Source: Coriobacteriaceae bacterium (GTDB lineage: Bacteria; Actinomycetota; Coriobacteriia; Coriobacteriales; Coriobacteriaceae). Taken from it: 64,000 nt of DNA. The notes below the pieces were generated by a model. It ran no database searches, was not told the origin of the DNA, and saw only the letters and a list, made by a program, of their open reading frames with translations. Shown here piece by piece: positions 52,862 through 61,509 of the stretch. The stretch lies in NCBI GenBank assembly GCA_902399975.1, contig CABOHA010000001.1, positions 273,397 through 337,396 on the forward strand, read 5' to 3'. A program made the translations under genes and the position numbers. How positions within the stretch are numbered: the stretch's first letter is position 1; each line of letters starts with the position of its first letter.

Positions 52862-53776
52862 ATGGCCGACAATCGCAAGCGTGCGCCTCGTGGCGGCAAG
52901 CAGACTGCTTCTGGCTCGCGTCCGATTCGCCGCAACGACCGCGCTGCCGCTCCCAAGGGCCAGCGCGATCGCGCCCAGGCCGCACGTCCGCAACGCGATC
53001 GTAACCGCGACGCTATCCAGGTTCCCAAGGGCGAGTTTATCGAAGGTCGTCGTGCTGCCGCCGAGGCGCTGCGCACCGGTTTTCCCGTCAAGTGCGCGCT
53101 CATTGCCGAGGGCGGGGAGCGCGATGCCGCCTTGTCGCGTCTGGTCGACGACCTCAACGCCGCGGGCGTCCGCATTAAGTATGTGCCGCGCGCGCAGCTT
53201 GATACGCTGTCGAGCCATGGCGCTCACCAGGGCATTGCGCTCGAGGTGGGCAACTTCCCTTACGCCGATGTCGCCGACATCCTCGACCGCGCAGGCGAGG
53301 GCCCGGCGCTTGTCGTGGTGCTCGACCATGTGACCGACGACGGTAACTTTGGCGCCATCGTGCGCTCTGCCGAGGTTGTGGGCGCAGCGGGCGTCATCAT
53401 CGCCAACAAGCGTGCCGCCGGCGTGACCGTGGGCAGCTACAAGACCTCCGCCGGCGCCGTCATGCATCTGCCTATCGCGCAGGTGCCCAATATCGCCCGT
53501 GCGCTCGATGACCTCAAGGCCGCCGGCTTTTGGGTGGGTGGCGCTTCCGAGCATGCCGAGGGCAGCTGCTGGGATGCTCCCTTCGAGGGTCGCGTGGCGC
53601 TCGTCATGGGCTCCGAGGGCGACGGCATCTCGCGTCTGGTGCTCGAGAAATGTGACTTTTTGACCAAGCTCCCCCAGCGCGGCATGACCGAGAGTCTCAA
53701 CGTGGCCCAGGCGACCACCGCGCTGTGCTTTGAGTGGCTGCGCCGCAATGCCGGCGAGCTCATGGGGGAGGAGTAG
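52862..53776 (+). CDS. rlmB: 23S rRNA 2'-O-methyltransferase of the RlmB/TrmH (SpoU) family
   Basis: 304-aa SPOUT methyltransferase, probably modifying 23S rRNA at a guanosine 2'-OH. The first ~55 residues are basic and disordered (RKRAPRGGKQ, RPQRDRNRD). A substrate-binding domain follows (PKGEFIEGRRAAAEALRTGF). The knotted domain has the three SpoU motifs DHVTDDGNFGAIVRSAE (about 157), MGSEGDGISRL (about 250) and SLNVAQATTAL (about 279). AAAGGAGG precedes ATG 52862. The rlmB plus YacP order with cysS is common in Gram-positive bacteria. Confidence 0.88.
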   Translation: MADNRKRAPRGGKQTASGSRPIRRNDRAAAPKGQRDRAQAARPQRDRNRDAIQVPKGEFIEGRRAAAEALRTGFPVKCALIAEGGERDAALSRLVDDLNAAGVRIKYVPRAQLDTLSSHGAHQGIALEVGNFPYADVADILDRAGEGPALVVVLDHVTDDGNFGAIVRSAEVVGAAGVIIANKRAAGVTVGSYKTSAGAVMHLPIAQVPNIARALDDLKAAGFWVGGASEHAEGSCWDAPFEGRVALVMGSEGDGISRLVLEKCDFLTKLPQRGMTESLNVAQATTALCFEWLRRNAGELMGEE

Positions 53777-53779
53777 CGC

Positions 53780-54457
53780 ATGTCCAAGAAGAACCGCGCC
53801 AAGTCCAAGGCCAAGCGCTTTGGCGAAGGCTCGGCCAAGCCGATTGTTTCGGCCGCGACTTATGGCGTGGGCGGCAATGCGTTTGCGCAGGCCATCGCCG
53901 ACCCGGTCTCGACGGTGCACTCCAATAAGCCCGAGCTGCTGGTGGTCGACGGCTACAACGTGATCCACTGCACGCCGCGCTACGAAAAGCTCGTCTACGA
54001 CCATTCCGATGATCCGTATTCCAGCGACGTTCACGATATGGCGCGCACGGCACTCATCAACGATGTTGCCGCGTTTGCCCAGGGCCGCTACGAGGCTGTA
54101 ATCGTGTTCGACGGCGCGGGCAATATCTCCAACGAGCGCCCCAACCTGCCGGCCCGCGGCGTGCGCATCGAGTTTTCGCCGACGGGCGTATCGGCCGATA
54201 CCGTGGTGCAGAAGCTCTGCATCGAGGCACGCGAGGAAGGCCGCGCGTGCTCCGTGGTGTCGAGCGACGGCACGATCCAGGCCGTCGTCATGGGCAAGGG
54301 TGTTACGCGCATCTCGAGCCGCATGCTGGTGGACGAGATCAAACAGATCGACAACGACGTGCACGAGGCCGAGGAAGCCCCGCAGATTAAGATGACTCTG
54401 GGCAGCCGCCTGAGCCCCGATGCCCTGGCCAAGCTCAAGGCCCTGCGCGGACGGTAG
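53780..54457 (+). CDS. NYN-domain protein (YacP/Rae1-like RNase)
   Basis: 225-aa protein with an NYN (PIN-like) nuclease domain. LLVVDGYNVIHCTPRYEKL (first catalytic Asp, about residue 56), AVIVFDGAG, DTVVQKLCIEA and CSVVSSDGTIQAVVMGKGV show the expected acidic positions. Bacillus Rae1 (YacP) is a ribosome-associated mRNA endonuclease encoded in the same place after the rRNA methyltransferase. The basic N-terminal ~25 residues (KKNRAKSKAKRFG) are an extension. It begins 3 nt after the upstream stop with GGGGGAGG in the overlap. Confidence 0.85.
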   Translation: MSKKNRAKSKAKRFGEGSAKPIVSAATYGVGGNAFAQAIADPVSTVHSNKPELLVVDGYNVIHCTPRYEKLVYDHSDDPYSSDVHDMARTALINDVAAFAQGRYEAVIVFDGAGNISNERPNLPARGVRIEFSPTGVSADTVVQKLCIEAREEGRACSVVSSDGTIQAVVMGKGVTRISSRMLVDEIKQIDNDVHEAEEAPQIKMTLGSRLSPDALAKLKALRGR

Positions 54458-54490
54458 GTAGACCTTCTATGGGGGCTGCTTTCTCGATTG

Positions 54491-54530
54491 ACCAACAACC
54501 GGTTTGTAATCAATGGGTTGCGGGTCGGCA
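54491..54530 (+). pseudogene. Partial tRNA-Thr copy (anticodon and T-stem region)
   Basis: GGTTTGTAATCAATGGGTTG and CGGGTCGGCAT at 54500-54530 closely resemble the middle of the intact tRNA-Thr(TGT) about 190 bp downstream (ATTTGTAATCAGTGGGTTG). The 5' third and the 3' end are missing. It is either a decayed duplicate or a leftover attachment-site fragment. Confidence 0.55.
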
Positions 54531-54568
54531 TCGCCAAAACGAATAGTTTTTGGTTCTGGCGAACAGAT

Positions 54569-54596
54569 AAAACTATTCGTTCTGACGAATAGTTTT
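54569..54596. terminator. AT-rich hairpin upstream of tRNA-Thr
   Basis: AAAACTATTCGT (54569-54580) and ACGAATAGTTTT (54585-54596) form a perfect 12-bp stem with a 4-nt loop. A third copy of ACGAATAGTTTTT lies at about 54538. It could terminate the NYN gene transcript. Confidence 0.6.
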
Positions 54597-54680
54597 GAGA
54601 TGTGGTAGGTCGAAGGGTCTGTTGCGCCCCGTCCGTAATTCCTTTATTCTTAACAGGCTTCGCGCGAAAGCGCCAAGTGT

Positions 54681-54755
54681 GCCAGTGTGGCGCAACGGTA
54701 GCGCAACTGATTTGTAATCAGTGGGTTGCGGGTTCGATTCCTGTCACTGGCTCCA
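54681..54755 (+). tRNA. tRNA-Thr(TGT)
   Basis: Acceptor GCCAGTG/CACTGGC with CCA encoded; D-arm GCGC; anticodon stem ACTGA/TCAGT; loop TTTGTAA with anticodon TGT; T-arm GGGTTCGATTCC. All parts are canonical. Confidence 0.94.
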
Positions 54756-54764
54756 TGAGAGTTT

Positions 54765-54798
54765 CGGGCTCTGTCTCTATATGGGACAGAGCCCGTTT
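54765..54798 (+). terminator. Terminator after tRNA-Thr
   Basis: Perfect stem CGGGCTCTGTC/GACAGAGCCCG (54765-54795) followed by TTT. Confidence 0.85.
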
Positions 54799-54869
54799 CT
54801 ATTTAGGTGGTGCGCCATCGGGTTAGCGCCCATCCCGTTTTTGGTTTGTCTCGTCCTCCAGTTTGTCTA

Positions 54870-54996
54870 AATCTGTAACACCAAGACCGATATTCGGCAT
54901 CTAACTGTTACAGATTGAGATGAAACTTAGGGTGTTTTAGGAATATCTTGATCTGTAACATGTAGAAGCGGAATAGGCCTCTTGCTGTTACAGATC
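54870..54996. repeat. Two related palindromic units with ATCTGTAACA arms
   Basis: AATCTGTAACA (54870-54880) with TGTTACAGATT (54906-54916), and GATCTGTAACA (54950-54960) with TGTTACAGATC (54986-54996). Each unit is 47 bp with 11-bp perfect arms and different loops. No coding potential. They could be operator-like or structured RNA elements. Confidence 0.7.
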
Positions 54997-55034
54997 GAGA
55001 CAAGGGCGGGCGCGGATCTGGATGTCCTGCTCGA

Positions 55035-55095
55035 GCGTGGATTTCTGGATACGCGAGCGAAGAAAATCTCCCGACCGGAGAACGAGCGTGGATAA
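55035..55095. repeat. Degenerate copy of the GAGCGTGGATAA repeat family
   Basis: CGAGCGTGGATTTC (about 55034) and CGAGCGTGGATAAT (about 55083) flank GAAAATCTCCCGACC. They share words with the palindromes near 33.9 kb and 59.1 kb. Confidence 0.5.
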
Positions 55096-55153
55096 TTAAC
55101 TTGGATAGGGAGCTAAGGTAAACACCGATTGTCTATCGACGGCTTTAGAAACA

Positions 55154-55188
55154 ACGACCCCAATTTCATTGTGGAATCGGGGTCGTTT
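55154..55188. terminator. Hairpin in the gap before the PTS operon end
   Basis: ACGACCCC (55154-55161) with GGGGTCGT (55179-55186), then TTT. Between here and the PTS stop codon at 55289 I see no gene. Confidence 0.6.
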
Positions 55189-55288
55189 GTGCCTCAGGAA
55201 TCCGAATGGATTAATCGAGCTCCTAAGGAACTTCTTGGGTTCTTGCTAATGGTCTGCCGAGGATGTCCCCAATGCAAACAGCGGGCAT

Positions 55289-56689
55289 CTACTCAATATA
55301 GCTGGGGTTCTTCTTGATGATCACGCGTGCAGCGATGAAGGAGACGACGATGGCGATGATGGCGACAACGCATGCCAGCACGAAGTTACCCATGGACCCA
55401 TCGGGAGCGATAAAGATGAGTGCCGAAAGAAGGCCGGGGCATGCTCCCGCAACATACTCTTTCAGAACAAAGATGCCTGCAGGGAGTCCAGCGCAGAGCG
55501 CGCCGATTGCCGTGCCGACAAGCAGGCGGGGACGCTCGATGAGGCAACCGTAGAACGCGGGCTCGGTTACGCCACAGAGTGCGGTGACGGCAACCGTGGT
55601 GACCATACCCCTCTTCTCTTTGTTTCCCTTCATGGCAGTTGCCAGGGCGAGGCTCGTGCCGCCAATGCAGAGGTTCGAGATGAATCCAAAGATAATGGGT
55701 GCCCAACCGAGCTGCGCCAGGCTCGTAACTTCGATTGCGATGTAAGCCTTATCGAGACCGAGCATGACGAAATAGGGGTTAAGGGCTGCCAGGATCGGAG
55801 TAGCGATAAATGCCACGTTGTCCATAAGCCACGTGACGGCATCGCTCAGCGCGTAGCCCATCATGCTGCCGGCGGGGCCAAGGATAATAAGCTCGACGGG
55901 CACGACGATGATCATGGTGAGCAGCGGCTTCAAGAACAGTTTGGTAACGTCGGGAATGATCTTCTGAAGGCCGCGGTCGACAAAGTACATGAATACAACG
56001 CCCAGTACGATGGGCACTACCGTACTCGAATAGTCGTTCGTCGGGATGGGAATACCAAGAAAGTCGAGACCCTCGGCACCGCTAATGGACGAGCTGATCA
56101 TGATCGCGCCCAGCAATGCGCCCATGATGGGCTGCATCTTCATGACGGCCGCGAGCTGATAACCAAGATAAACGGGTAAGAAGCTAAACGAAGCGCTAAA
56201 GATCGCCAACAGGACCTGGGCGGTTCCGCTATCGGTGCTCAATCCGCAATAATTGACCAGGAGATTCTTGATCGAAAGAATGAGTCCGCCAACGATGAGC
56301 GCCGGGACGATGGGCATGAATACCTGTGCAGAGACGTTCCCGAATTTCTCAATCAAGCCCATGGCGGTGTTACCGCTTTTAATGCCTTCTGCAAGGTCTT
56401 TGGCGGTTTGGGCATCGTCGGCAACCGTGCCACCGCCGACTTCGATTCCCGCGAAGTCGAGGAAGTCGTTGTAAGCCTCGGTGACGTTGGGGCCGATGAT
56501 CACCTGAAGCTGGCCACCGCTGACTACTGCCCCGAGCGCCTGATCGGCCGATTTGGCGAGCTGGAGATCGATGATCGAGGTGTCTCGTGCGTCGATGCGA
56601 AGGCGCGTCGCACAATGAGTTACCGATGTAATGTTCTCTTTGCCGCCAACAGCCTTTAGGACTGTTTCGGACATTGCCTGATATTTCAT
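55289..56689 (-). CDS. PTS beta-glucoside-type transporter, EIIBC components
   Basis: 466-aa membrane sugar transporter of the glucose/glucoside PTS superfamily that imports and phosphorylates a glucoside. The IIB domain (1-85) carries the phosphorylated cysteine in VTHCATRLRI (about residue 26) and GQLQVIIGP. The IIC domain has about ten helices and motifs such as ITEPAFYG-like GVTEPAFYGCLI. There is no C-terminal IIA domain (present in BglF), so a separate IIA must serve it. AGGAG precedes ATG 56689. It follows the beta-glucosidase gene here in transcription order: PTS first, then glucosidase. Confidence 0.9.
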   Translation of the reverse strand: MKYQAMSETVLKAVGGKENITSVTHCATRLRIDARDTSIIDLQLAKSADQALGAVVSGGQLQVIIGPNVTEAYNDFLDFAGIEVGGGTVADDAQTAKDLAEGIKSGNTAMGLIEKFGNVSAQVFMPIVPALIVGGLILSIKNLLVNYCGLSTDSGTAQVLLAIFSASFSFLPVYLGYQLAAVMKMQPIMGALLGAIMISSSISGAEGLDFLGIPIPTNDYSSTVVPIVLGVVFMYFVDRGLQKIIPDVTKLFLKPLLTMIIVVPVELIILGPAGSMMGYALSDAVTWLMDNVAFIATPILAALNPYFVMLGLDKAYIAIEVTSLAQLGWAPIIFGFISNLCIGGTSLALATAMKGNKEKRGMVTTVAVTALCGVTEPAFYGCLIERPRLLVGTAIGALCAGLPAGIFVLKEYVAGACPGLLSALIFIAPDGSMGNFVLACVVAIIAIVVSFIAARVIIKKNPSYIE

Positions 56690-56698
56690 CTCTTTCTC

Positions 56699-58117
56699 CT
56701 AACCTTCCTGCTCCTGATACTTCGAGATAAGGTCTCGGTACCAATACCAGCTCTTTTTGGGGGTGCGCTCCAGATTGTTCTCGAAGTCGATATGGACAAG
56801 TCCGTATCGTTTTTCGTAGCCGTTGATCCAGCTATACAGATCCATCGTCGACCAGAGGTAGTAGCCCTCAACGCGCGCGCCGTCGCGCTTAGCCCTCATC
56901 ATGTGCTCGATGAACTGGCCCAGAAGCTCGATGCGGTCATCATCGTGGATCATTCCGTCTGCGTCTGGTTGCTCATAGGCGCCATGTCCGTTTTCCGTAA
57001 TAAAGATGCGGGGCGCGTCATAGCGCTCGTGGACATCCATGATGGTTGAATACATGCAACCTGGGAGTATTTCGCGGCCCCATTTATTGCGGGGAACATT
57101 GCTGTCGCGGGCGCTTTCAAACAAGGGCGCAATGCATTTTCCTTCGACCTTTTTGCTCGAACCGCCCTTATTGTTCGCCGAAACGGCAAGCTCTCCACCG
57201 TGCCAGTCGGTTACATACTCTCGGCAATACACGTTGAGTCCAATAAAATCGACTTTACCGTCTCTGAATTCTTCTACGTCATTTGGGGATCGATAGAGCG
57301 AGACGCCAAGTTTTTCAAGGATTTCGTCCATTTCTGGCGGCAGTTGACCCTGAAGCGCTGGTGCCAGAATCATGCGATTGGCGAAAAAGTCTGCGTATCG
57401 AAATACGTCATCAGGGTGCTCGGTTGCCGGGTCGAGTTCGACAACGCCGCCATCGTGGACGGCGCCGATGATGCCGTCGTAGCCCATTTGACGATATGTT
57501 CGGACTGCGAGTGCGCTCGCGCGCATCAGGTTGTACTGAAACTGCATGTACGACTGAACGTCGAGCGATCGATTGGGGGGATAGTTGCCCAACATGTTTA
57601 CGCAGTAGCTGTAGAAATGCGGCTCGTTAACGGTAGCCCAGATTTTGACGCGGTCTCCAAAGCGCTCAAAGCAAATCTTGGCGTATTTGCAGAACCACTC
57701 TGCCATGTCGTTGTTCAGCCATCCGCCTTTGCAAGCAAGCGTGAATGGTAGATCGTAATGGAACAGCGTAACGTTGGGCTCTATGCCATTTTCGAGGCAA
57801 CAATCAATGACCCGATTATAAAAATCGATACCCTCTTCATTCACTTCGCCGATACCCGTGGGGATGATTCGACTCCATGAAAGAGAGAAGCGATAAGTGT
57901 TTTGTCCGCCTTCTTTCATCATGCGGATATCTTCTTCATAGCGATGGTAGAAGTCGCAAGATACATCACCGTCAACATGGTTGATGTTCTTATTGCTTGT
58001 GTGGCTAAAGAAATCCCACTCGCCAAGGCCTTTGCCGTCTTCGTTCCAGGCACCCTCGCACTGATAAGACGCCGTGGCGGAACCCCAGAGAAACGGCATG
58101 TTGTTCACGTTGTCCAT
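56699..58117 (-). CDS. 6-phospho-beta-glucosidase (GH1)
   Basis: 472-aa family 1 glycosidase that hydrolyses 6-phospho-beta-glucosides delivered by a PTS. Motifs: FLWGSATASYQCEGAWNEDG, the acid/base Glu in WATVNEPHFY (about residue 170) and the nucleophile Glu in IFITENGHGAY (about 375). The enzyme is close to the length of BglA/BglH. ATG 58117 has AAAGGGG just upstream; the in-frame ATG 58135 lacks a site. On the minus strand this gene lies upstream of the PTS gene (10 nt apart), so the operon is glucosidase then transporter. Confidence 0.92.
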   Translation of the reverse strand: MDNVNNMPFLWGSATASYQCEGAWNEDGKGLGEWDFFSHTSNKNINHVDGDVSCDFYHRYEEDIRMMKEGGQNTYRFSLSWSRIIPTGIGEVNEEGIDFYNRVIDCCLENGIEPNVTLFHYDLPFTLACKGGWLNNDMAEWFCKYAKICFERFGDRVKIWATVNEPHFYSYCVNMLGNYPPNRSLDVQSYMQFQYNLMRASALAVRTYRQMGYDGIIGAVHDGGVVELDPATEHPDDVFRYADFFANRMILAPALQGQLPPEMDEILEKLGVSLYRSPNDVEEFRDGKVDFIGLNVYCREYVTDWHGGELAVSANNKGGSSKKVEGKCIAPLFESARDSNVPRNKWGREILPGCMYSTIMDVHERYDAPRIFITENGHGAYEQPDADGMIHDDDRIELLGQFIEHMMRAKRDGARVEGYYLWSTMDLYSWINGYEKRYGLVHIDFENNLERTPKKSWYWYRDLISKYQEQEG

Positions 58118-58184
58118 GAATCCCCTTTCCATCATTCAACACGGTGGATACGTGTGGCGGAATTACGATTAAGATGACGTCAAC

Positions 58185-58196
58185 TGATTTGAATCA
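58185..58196. promoter_or_regulatory. Candidate operator between the PTS operon and its regulator
   Basis: TGATTTGAATCA is a near-palindrome (arms TGATT/AATCA) in the 150-nt divergent intergenic region. TTGATTCAA occurs again near 58218. Such paired sites could bind the divergent RpiR regulator. Confidence 0.4.
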
Positions 58197-58268
58197 TAGG
58201 AGAACGACCAAAGCTGTTTGATTCAATAAATGAACCATGATTTCGAGGAGAGCGGAAAGAGGGATCAC

Positions 58269-59102
58269 GTGAATATCAATGACTTCGATGTGCTCAATCG
58301 CATTAGCTCAATCATCAACAGCGAGTTTGGGTCAAACGATGCCGCCATCGCTCGATATCTCATCGCTCACATTAGGCGTTCGAGCGAAATCAATGTTGCC
58401 GCAATAACCCGCGATGCATTCGTGACCCGTTCCGCTGTTCGTCGTTTCTGCAATCGATTGGGCTACCAGTCTCTTAGCGATTTGAAAGAATCATTTACTC
58501 AATCAGTCTTTCCAAGCGACTTAAGCCATCGAGAGGAGGAATTTGGCTACGAGGAGTACAGGGCAGAGCTCGACGTTCGCATGATCGAGATGTTCGCTGA
58601 GGTTGAAAGCGGCGTGTCCGATATCGCTATTAAGCACCTTGCCGACGAAATTGATGGCCATAAAAACGTTGAAATCTGGTGCACCAATAATGTGAGCGCC
58701 AATCTCGTACGATTTCAGCAGGAAATGTTTTATGCGGGCAAGATAGTTCGCATAGTTGCTGGGGCTAACGTCGCGGAATTGAAAAACATGGGAGACGTTT
58801 CGCAGTCATTGATAATTCTCGTATCGGTCTCCGGGCTATTTGCGTCACAGGCACGTGAGTATCTTGATTGCCGTTCGGGCAGGAAGATTCTAATTACTGC
58901 GTTTAGCAACGATGACAAATCGAGGTCTTTTGACCGTGTATATCGTCTTGGTAATGCGGGAAACGGAATTGACCGACTAGGCGTTTATTCGAAATATGCC
59001 ATGACTTATTTCTTCGACTTGCTATCGTCGTGTTACTTGAGTCGCTACCCCTGCACCAAGGGGGAGCCGCTCTATGGGTCTACTTTGGCCTGGCCCGAGT
59101 AG
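58269..59102 (+). CDS. RpiR/MurR-family transcriptional regulator
   Basis: 277-aa regulator with an N-terminal HTH (ITRDAFVTRSAVRRFCNRLG) and a C-terminal SIS domain for sugar-phosphate sensing (FYAGKIVRIVAGANVAELKN, SLIILVSVSGLFASQ). It is divergent from the glucoside PTS operon, which it probably controls. The GTG at 58269 is chosen because AAAGAGGG precedes it; ATG 58230 is in frame but has no ribosome site. The SIS domain looks divergent from typical RpiR members. Confidence 0.8.
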   Translation: MNINDFDVLNRISSIINSEFGSNDAAIARYLIAHIRRSSEINVAAITRDAFVTRSAVRRFCNRLGYQSLSDLKESFTQSVFPSDLSHREEEFGYEEYRAELDVRMIEMFAEVESGVSDIAIKHLADEIDGHKNVEIWCTNNVSANLVRFQQEMFYAGKIVRIVAGANVAELKNMGDVSQSLIILVSVSGLFASQAREYLDCRSGRKILITAFSNDDKSRSFDRVYRLGNAGNGIDRLGVYSKYAMTYFFDLLSSCYLSRYPCTKGEPLYGSTLAWPE

Positions 59103-59133
59103 TTCGGCTCTATAGTTCTCCCGCCTAGAGAAT

Positions 59134-59225
59134 GAGCGTGGATAATCTGCCACTTTGGCCTCAGAAACGCGCCAAAAGTGGGAGATTATCCACGCTCGAT
59201 GTCAAACGGGAGAAAATCCACGCTC
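59134..59225. repeat. Inverted repeat with TTATCCAC cores
   Basis: GAGCGTGGATAATCTGCCAC (from 59134) is mirrored by GTGGGAGATTATCCACGCTC (ending 59197) with one mismatch. A third arm, GGGAGAAAATCCACGCTCGA, follows at 59208-59227. It is the closest relative of the palindrome at 33881. The rest of 59228-59440 shows no gene. Confidence 0.75.
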
Positions 59226-59441
59226 GATTGTGCCGGTGAAGGCCGATCACGACCTATGTAATAAGCGCAAGGGATCCGTTATCGAGGGTCGAGACTGCAG
59301 CCATACTCCATCACGCGAAAGTGTGCCCTTGGGAAATGACGCCGGCATTGCCAAATTCATCACTCCACATAATCAAACTCAATAAAACCGCAGGTCACGG
59401 CTATATAGATACGCCCGGCACCGTGTATCTAGAGGTTTTCG

Positions 59442-59471
59442 TTGACAGCCCCCAAGGTTGCATCGTATTAT
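59442..59471 (+). promoter_or_regulatory. Promoter of the tRNA-tuf cluster
   Basis: TTGACA (59442-59447) and TATTAT (59466-59471) are spaced by 18 nt, about 60 nt before tRNA-Tyr. Strong consensus boxes fit stable RNA transcription. Confidence 0.75.
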
Positions 59472-59533
59472 CTTTTTCGTTCGCGGGGGCGGCGGTCCAA
59501 AAGACCAAAGAACCTGCGGATACTTGAACGATT

Positions 59534-59615
59534 GGGAGTTTGCCCGAGTGGTTAATGGGGACGGGCTGTAAACCCGTTGGCTCTGCCTACATAGGTTCGA
59601 ATCCTATAGCTCCCA
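59534..59615 (+). tRNA. tRNA-Tyr(GTA)
   Basis: Acceptor GGGAGTT with AGCTCCC, long variable arm as in class II tRNAs, anticodon stem ACGGG/CCCGT and loop CTGTAAA (anticodon GTA). CCA is not encoded. Confidence 0.92.
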
Positions 59616-59625
59616 CCCGTCAAGT

Positions 59626-59701
59626 GCCTGTATAGCTCAGTCGGTAGAGCACTTCGTTGGTAACGAAGAGGTCACCAGTTCAAGTCTGGTTGCAGGCTCC
59701 A
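59626..59701 (+). tRNA. tRNA-Thr(GGT)
   Basis: Acceptor GCCTGTA/TGCAGGC, anticodon stem CTTCG/CGAAG, loop TTGGTAA with anticodon GGT, and CCA encoded. It lies 10 nt after tRNA-Tyr. Confidence 0.93.
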
Positions 59702-59704
59702 TCC

Positions 59705-59781
59705 GGCGGTGTAGCTCAGTTGGTTAGAGCACACGGTTCATACCCGTGGCGTCACTGGTTCGAATCCAGTCACCGCTACCA
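59705..59781 (+). tRNA. tRNA-Met(CAT)
   Basis: Acceptor GGCGGTG with CACCGCT (terminal G-T wobble), anticodon stem CACGG/CCGTG, loop TTCATAC with anticodon CAT, CCA encoded. The paired first base suggests an elongator type. Confidence 0.9.
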
Positions 59782-59877
59782 TAGGTAACACGGTGGCTTC
59801 TCAATAGTATGTTGAGAGGCCACTATGGTATAAAGGCAAAGTCCCGTCCGGGGACGACCTGTTTAGAGGAGGGCTTT

Positions 59878-61068
59878 ATGGCCAAAGAGAAGTTTGAGCG
59901 CACTAAGCCGCATGTTAACATCGGCACCATTGGTCACGTCGACCACGGCAAGACCACGCTGACCGCCGCCATCACCAAGGTTCTCTCCGAGACCGAGGGC
60001 TGCAAGGCTGACTTCACTGCGTTCGAGAACATCGACAAGGCTCCCGAGGAGCGCGAGCGCGGCATTACGATCTCCGTCTCCCACGTCGAGTACGAGACTG
60101 CTGCCCGTCACTACGCTCACGTTGACTGCCCGGGCCACGCTGACTACGTCAAGAACATGATCTCCGGTGCTGCTCAGATGGACGGCGCTATCTTGGTCAT
60201 CGCCGCTACCGACGGCCCCATGGCTCAGACCCGCGAGCACATCCTGCTCGCCCGTCAGGTTGGCGTTCCTTACATCGTCGTCTTCCTGAACAAGTGCGAC
60301 ATGGTTGACGATGACGAGCTCATCGACCTCGTCGAGATGGAGACCCGTGAGCTCCTCTCCGAGTACGATTTCCCCGGCGACGACATCCCCGTCATCCGTG
60401 GTTCCGCTCTGGGCGCTCTCGAGGGCGACGCCAAGTGGATGGACGCTATCCGCGAGCTCATGAACGCCGTCGACGAGTACATCCCGACGCCTGCTCGTAA
60501 CAACGACCTCCCGTTCCTGATGGCCGTTGAGGACGTTATGACCATCTCCGGCCGTGGTACTGTTGCTACCGGCCGTGTCGAGCGCGGTGAGCTCAAGCTC
60601 AACGAGCCCGTCGAGATCGTCGGCATCAAGGATACCCAGAACACCGTCGTTACCGGTATCGAGATGTTCCGTAAGTCCATGGACTTCTGCGAGGCTGGCG
60701 ACAACGTCGGTCTGCTGCTCCGCGGCATCAAGCGCGAGGACATCGAGCGCGGCCAGGTTCTCTGCAAGCCCGGTTCGGTTACCCCGCACACCAAGTTCAC
60801 CGGCGAGATCTACGTTCTGACCAAGGAGGAGGGCGGCCGTCACACCCCGTTCTTCGATGGTTATCGTCCTCAGTTCTACTTCCGTACCACCGACGTTACC
60901 GGTACGGTCAAGCTCCCCGAGGGCACCGAGATGGCTATGCCTGGTGACCACATCACCATCGAGGGCGACCTCATCCACCCGATCGCCATGGAGGAGGGCC
61001 TGCGCTTCGCTATCCGCGAGGGTGGCCACACCGTCGGTTCGGGCATCGTCTCCACGATCATTGAGTAA
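59878..61068 (+). CDS. tuf: Elongation factor Tu
   Basis: 396-aa GTPase delivering aminoacyl-tRNA to the ribosome. G-motifs: [10 protein letters not shown] (P-loop), [12 protein letters not shown] (G3) and NKCDMVDD (G4), and the effector region ERERGITI. Domains 2 and 3 are full length, ending IVSTIIE. AGAGGAGGG precedes ATG 59878; in-frame upstream codons lie within the tRNA leader region. It is transcribed after three tRNA genes, an arrangement also known as tRNA-tufB operons in other bacteria. Confidence 0.97.
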   Translation: MAKEKFERTKPHVNIGTIGHVDHGKTTLTAAITKVLSETEGCKADFTAFENIDKAPEERERGITISVSHVEYETAARHYAHVDCPGHADYVKNMISGAAQMDGAILVIAATDGPMAQTREHILLARQVGVPYIVVFLNKCDMVDDDELIDLVEMETRELLSEYDFPGDDIPVIRGSALGALEGDAKWMDAIRELMNAVDEYIPTPARNNDLPFLMAVEDVMTISGRGTVATGRVERGELKLNEPVEIVGIKDTQNTVVTGIEMFRKSMDFCEAGDNVGLLLRGIKREDIERGQVLCKPGSVTPHTKFTGEIYVLTKEEGGRHTPFFDGYRPQFYFRTTDVTGTVKLPEGTEMAMPGDHITIEGDLIHPIAMEEGLRFAIREGGHTVGSGIVSTIIE

Positions 61069-61095
61069 ATTAGCTCTTTGATATAGCTGACTTAG

Positions 61096-61130
61096 AGAAC
61101 CCGGCACTTATATGGGTGCCGGGTTCTTTT
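61096..61130 (+). terminator. Terminator after tuf
   Basis: Perfect 12-bp stem AGAACCCGGCAC/GTGCCGGGTTCT with an 8-nt loop, followed by TTTT. Confidence 0.92.
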
Positions 61131-61271
61131 CTGCAATGGATATTGAGCCGTTGCTGGTGTCGAGAGGATCGACAATGGTCCTGGCGCACCGTCGATTAGC
61201 TCTCGTTGGCTTCATTGATGTGTTCCAAATATGAATGGATCCACCGAGAACCAATTGATTCGAGGTTTTCA

Positions 61272-61299
61272 TTGACAGCACTTACATAGAGCTGATAAA
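61272..61299 (+). promoter_or_regulatory. Promoter of rpmG-tRNA-Trp-secE-nusG
   Basis: TTGACA (61272-61277) and GATAAA (61294-61299) are spaced by 16 nt, about 50 nt before rpmG. Confidence 0.6.
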
Positions 61300-61346
61300 G
61301 TACCAACTCGTGCCCGTACGGGGCGGAAATGAAAGGTTCAGGATAC

Positions 61347-61496
61347 ATGCGTACTCTAGTTACTCTTGCGTGCACTGAGTGCAAGCGCCGCAACTATACG
61401 ACCACCAAGAACAAGTCGACCATGCCTGATCGTATGGAGATCAAGAAGTATTGCCCCTGGTGCCGTCACCACACGCTGCACAAAGAGACTCGCTAG
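61347..61496 (+). CDS. rpmG: 50S ribosomal protein L33
   Basis: 49-aa zinc-ribbon ribosomal protein. It reads [20 protein letters not shown] in the first half, with a CxxC at 9-12, and [14 protein letters not shown] at the end with the second CxxC, so it is the zinc-binding (C+) form. GAAAGGTTCAGG precedes ATG 61347. The rpmG-tRNA-Trp-secE-nusG-rplK-rplA order is conserved in many bacteria. Confidence 0.93.
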   Translation: MRTLVTLACTECKRRNYTTTKNKSTMPDRMEIKKYCPWCRHHTLHKETR

Positions 61497-61509
61497 TCTC
61501 TAGTCACAT

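Noticed and set aside
55129..55317. 62-codon plus-strand ORF
   Set aside because: Overlaps a terminator hairpin and the end of the PTS gene; no ribosome site and no family resemblance.
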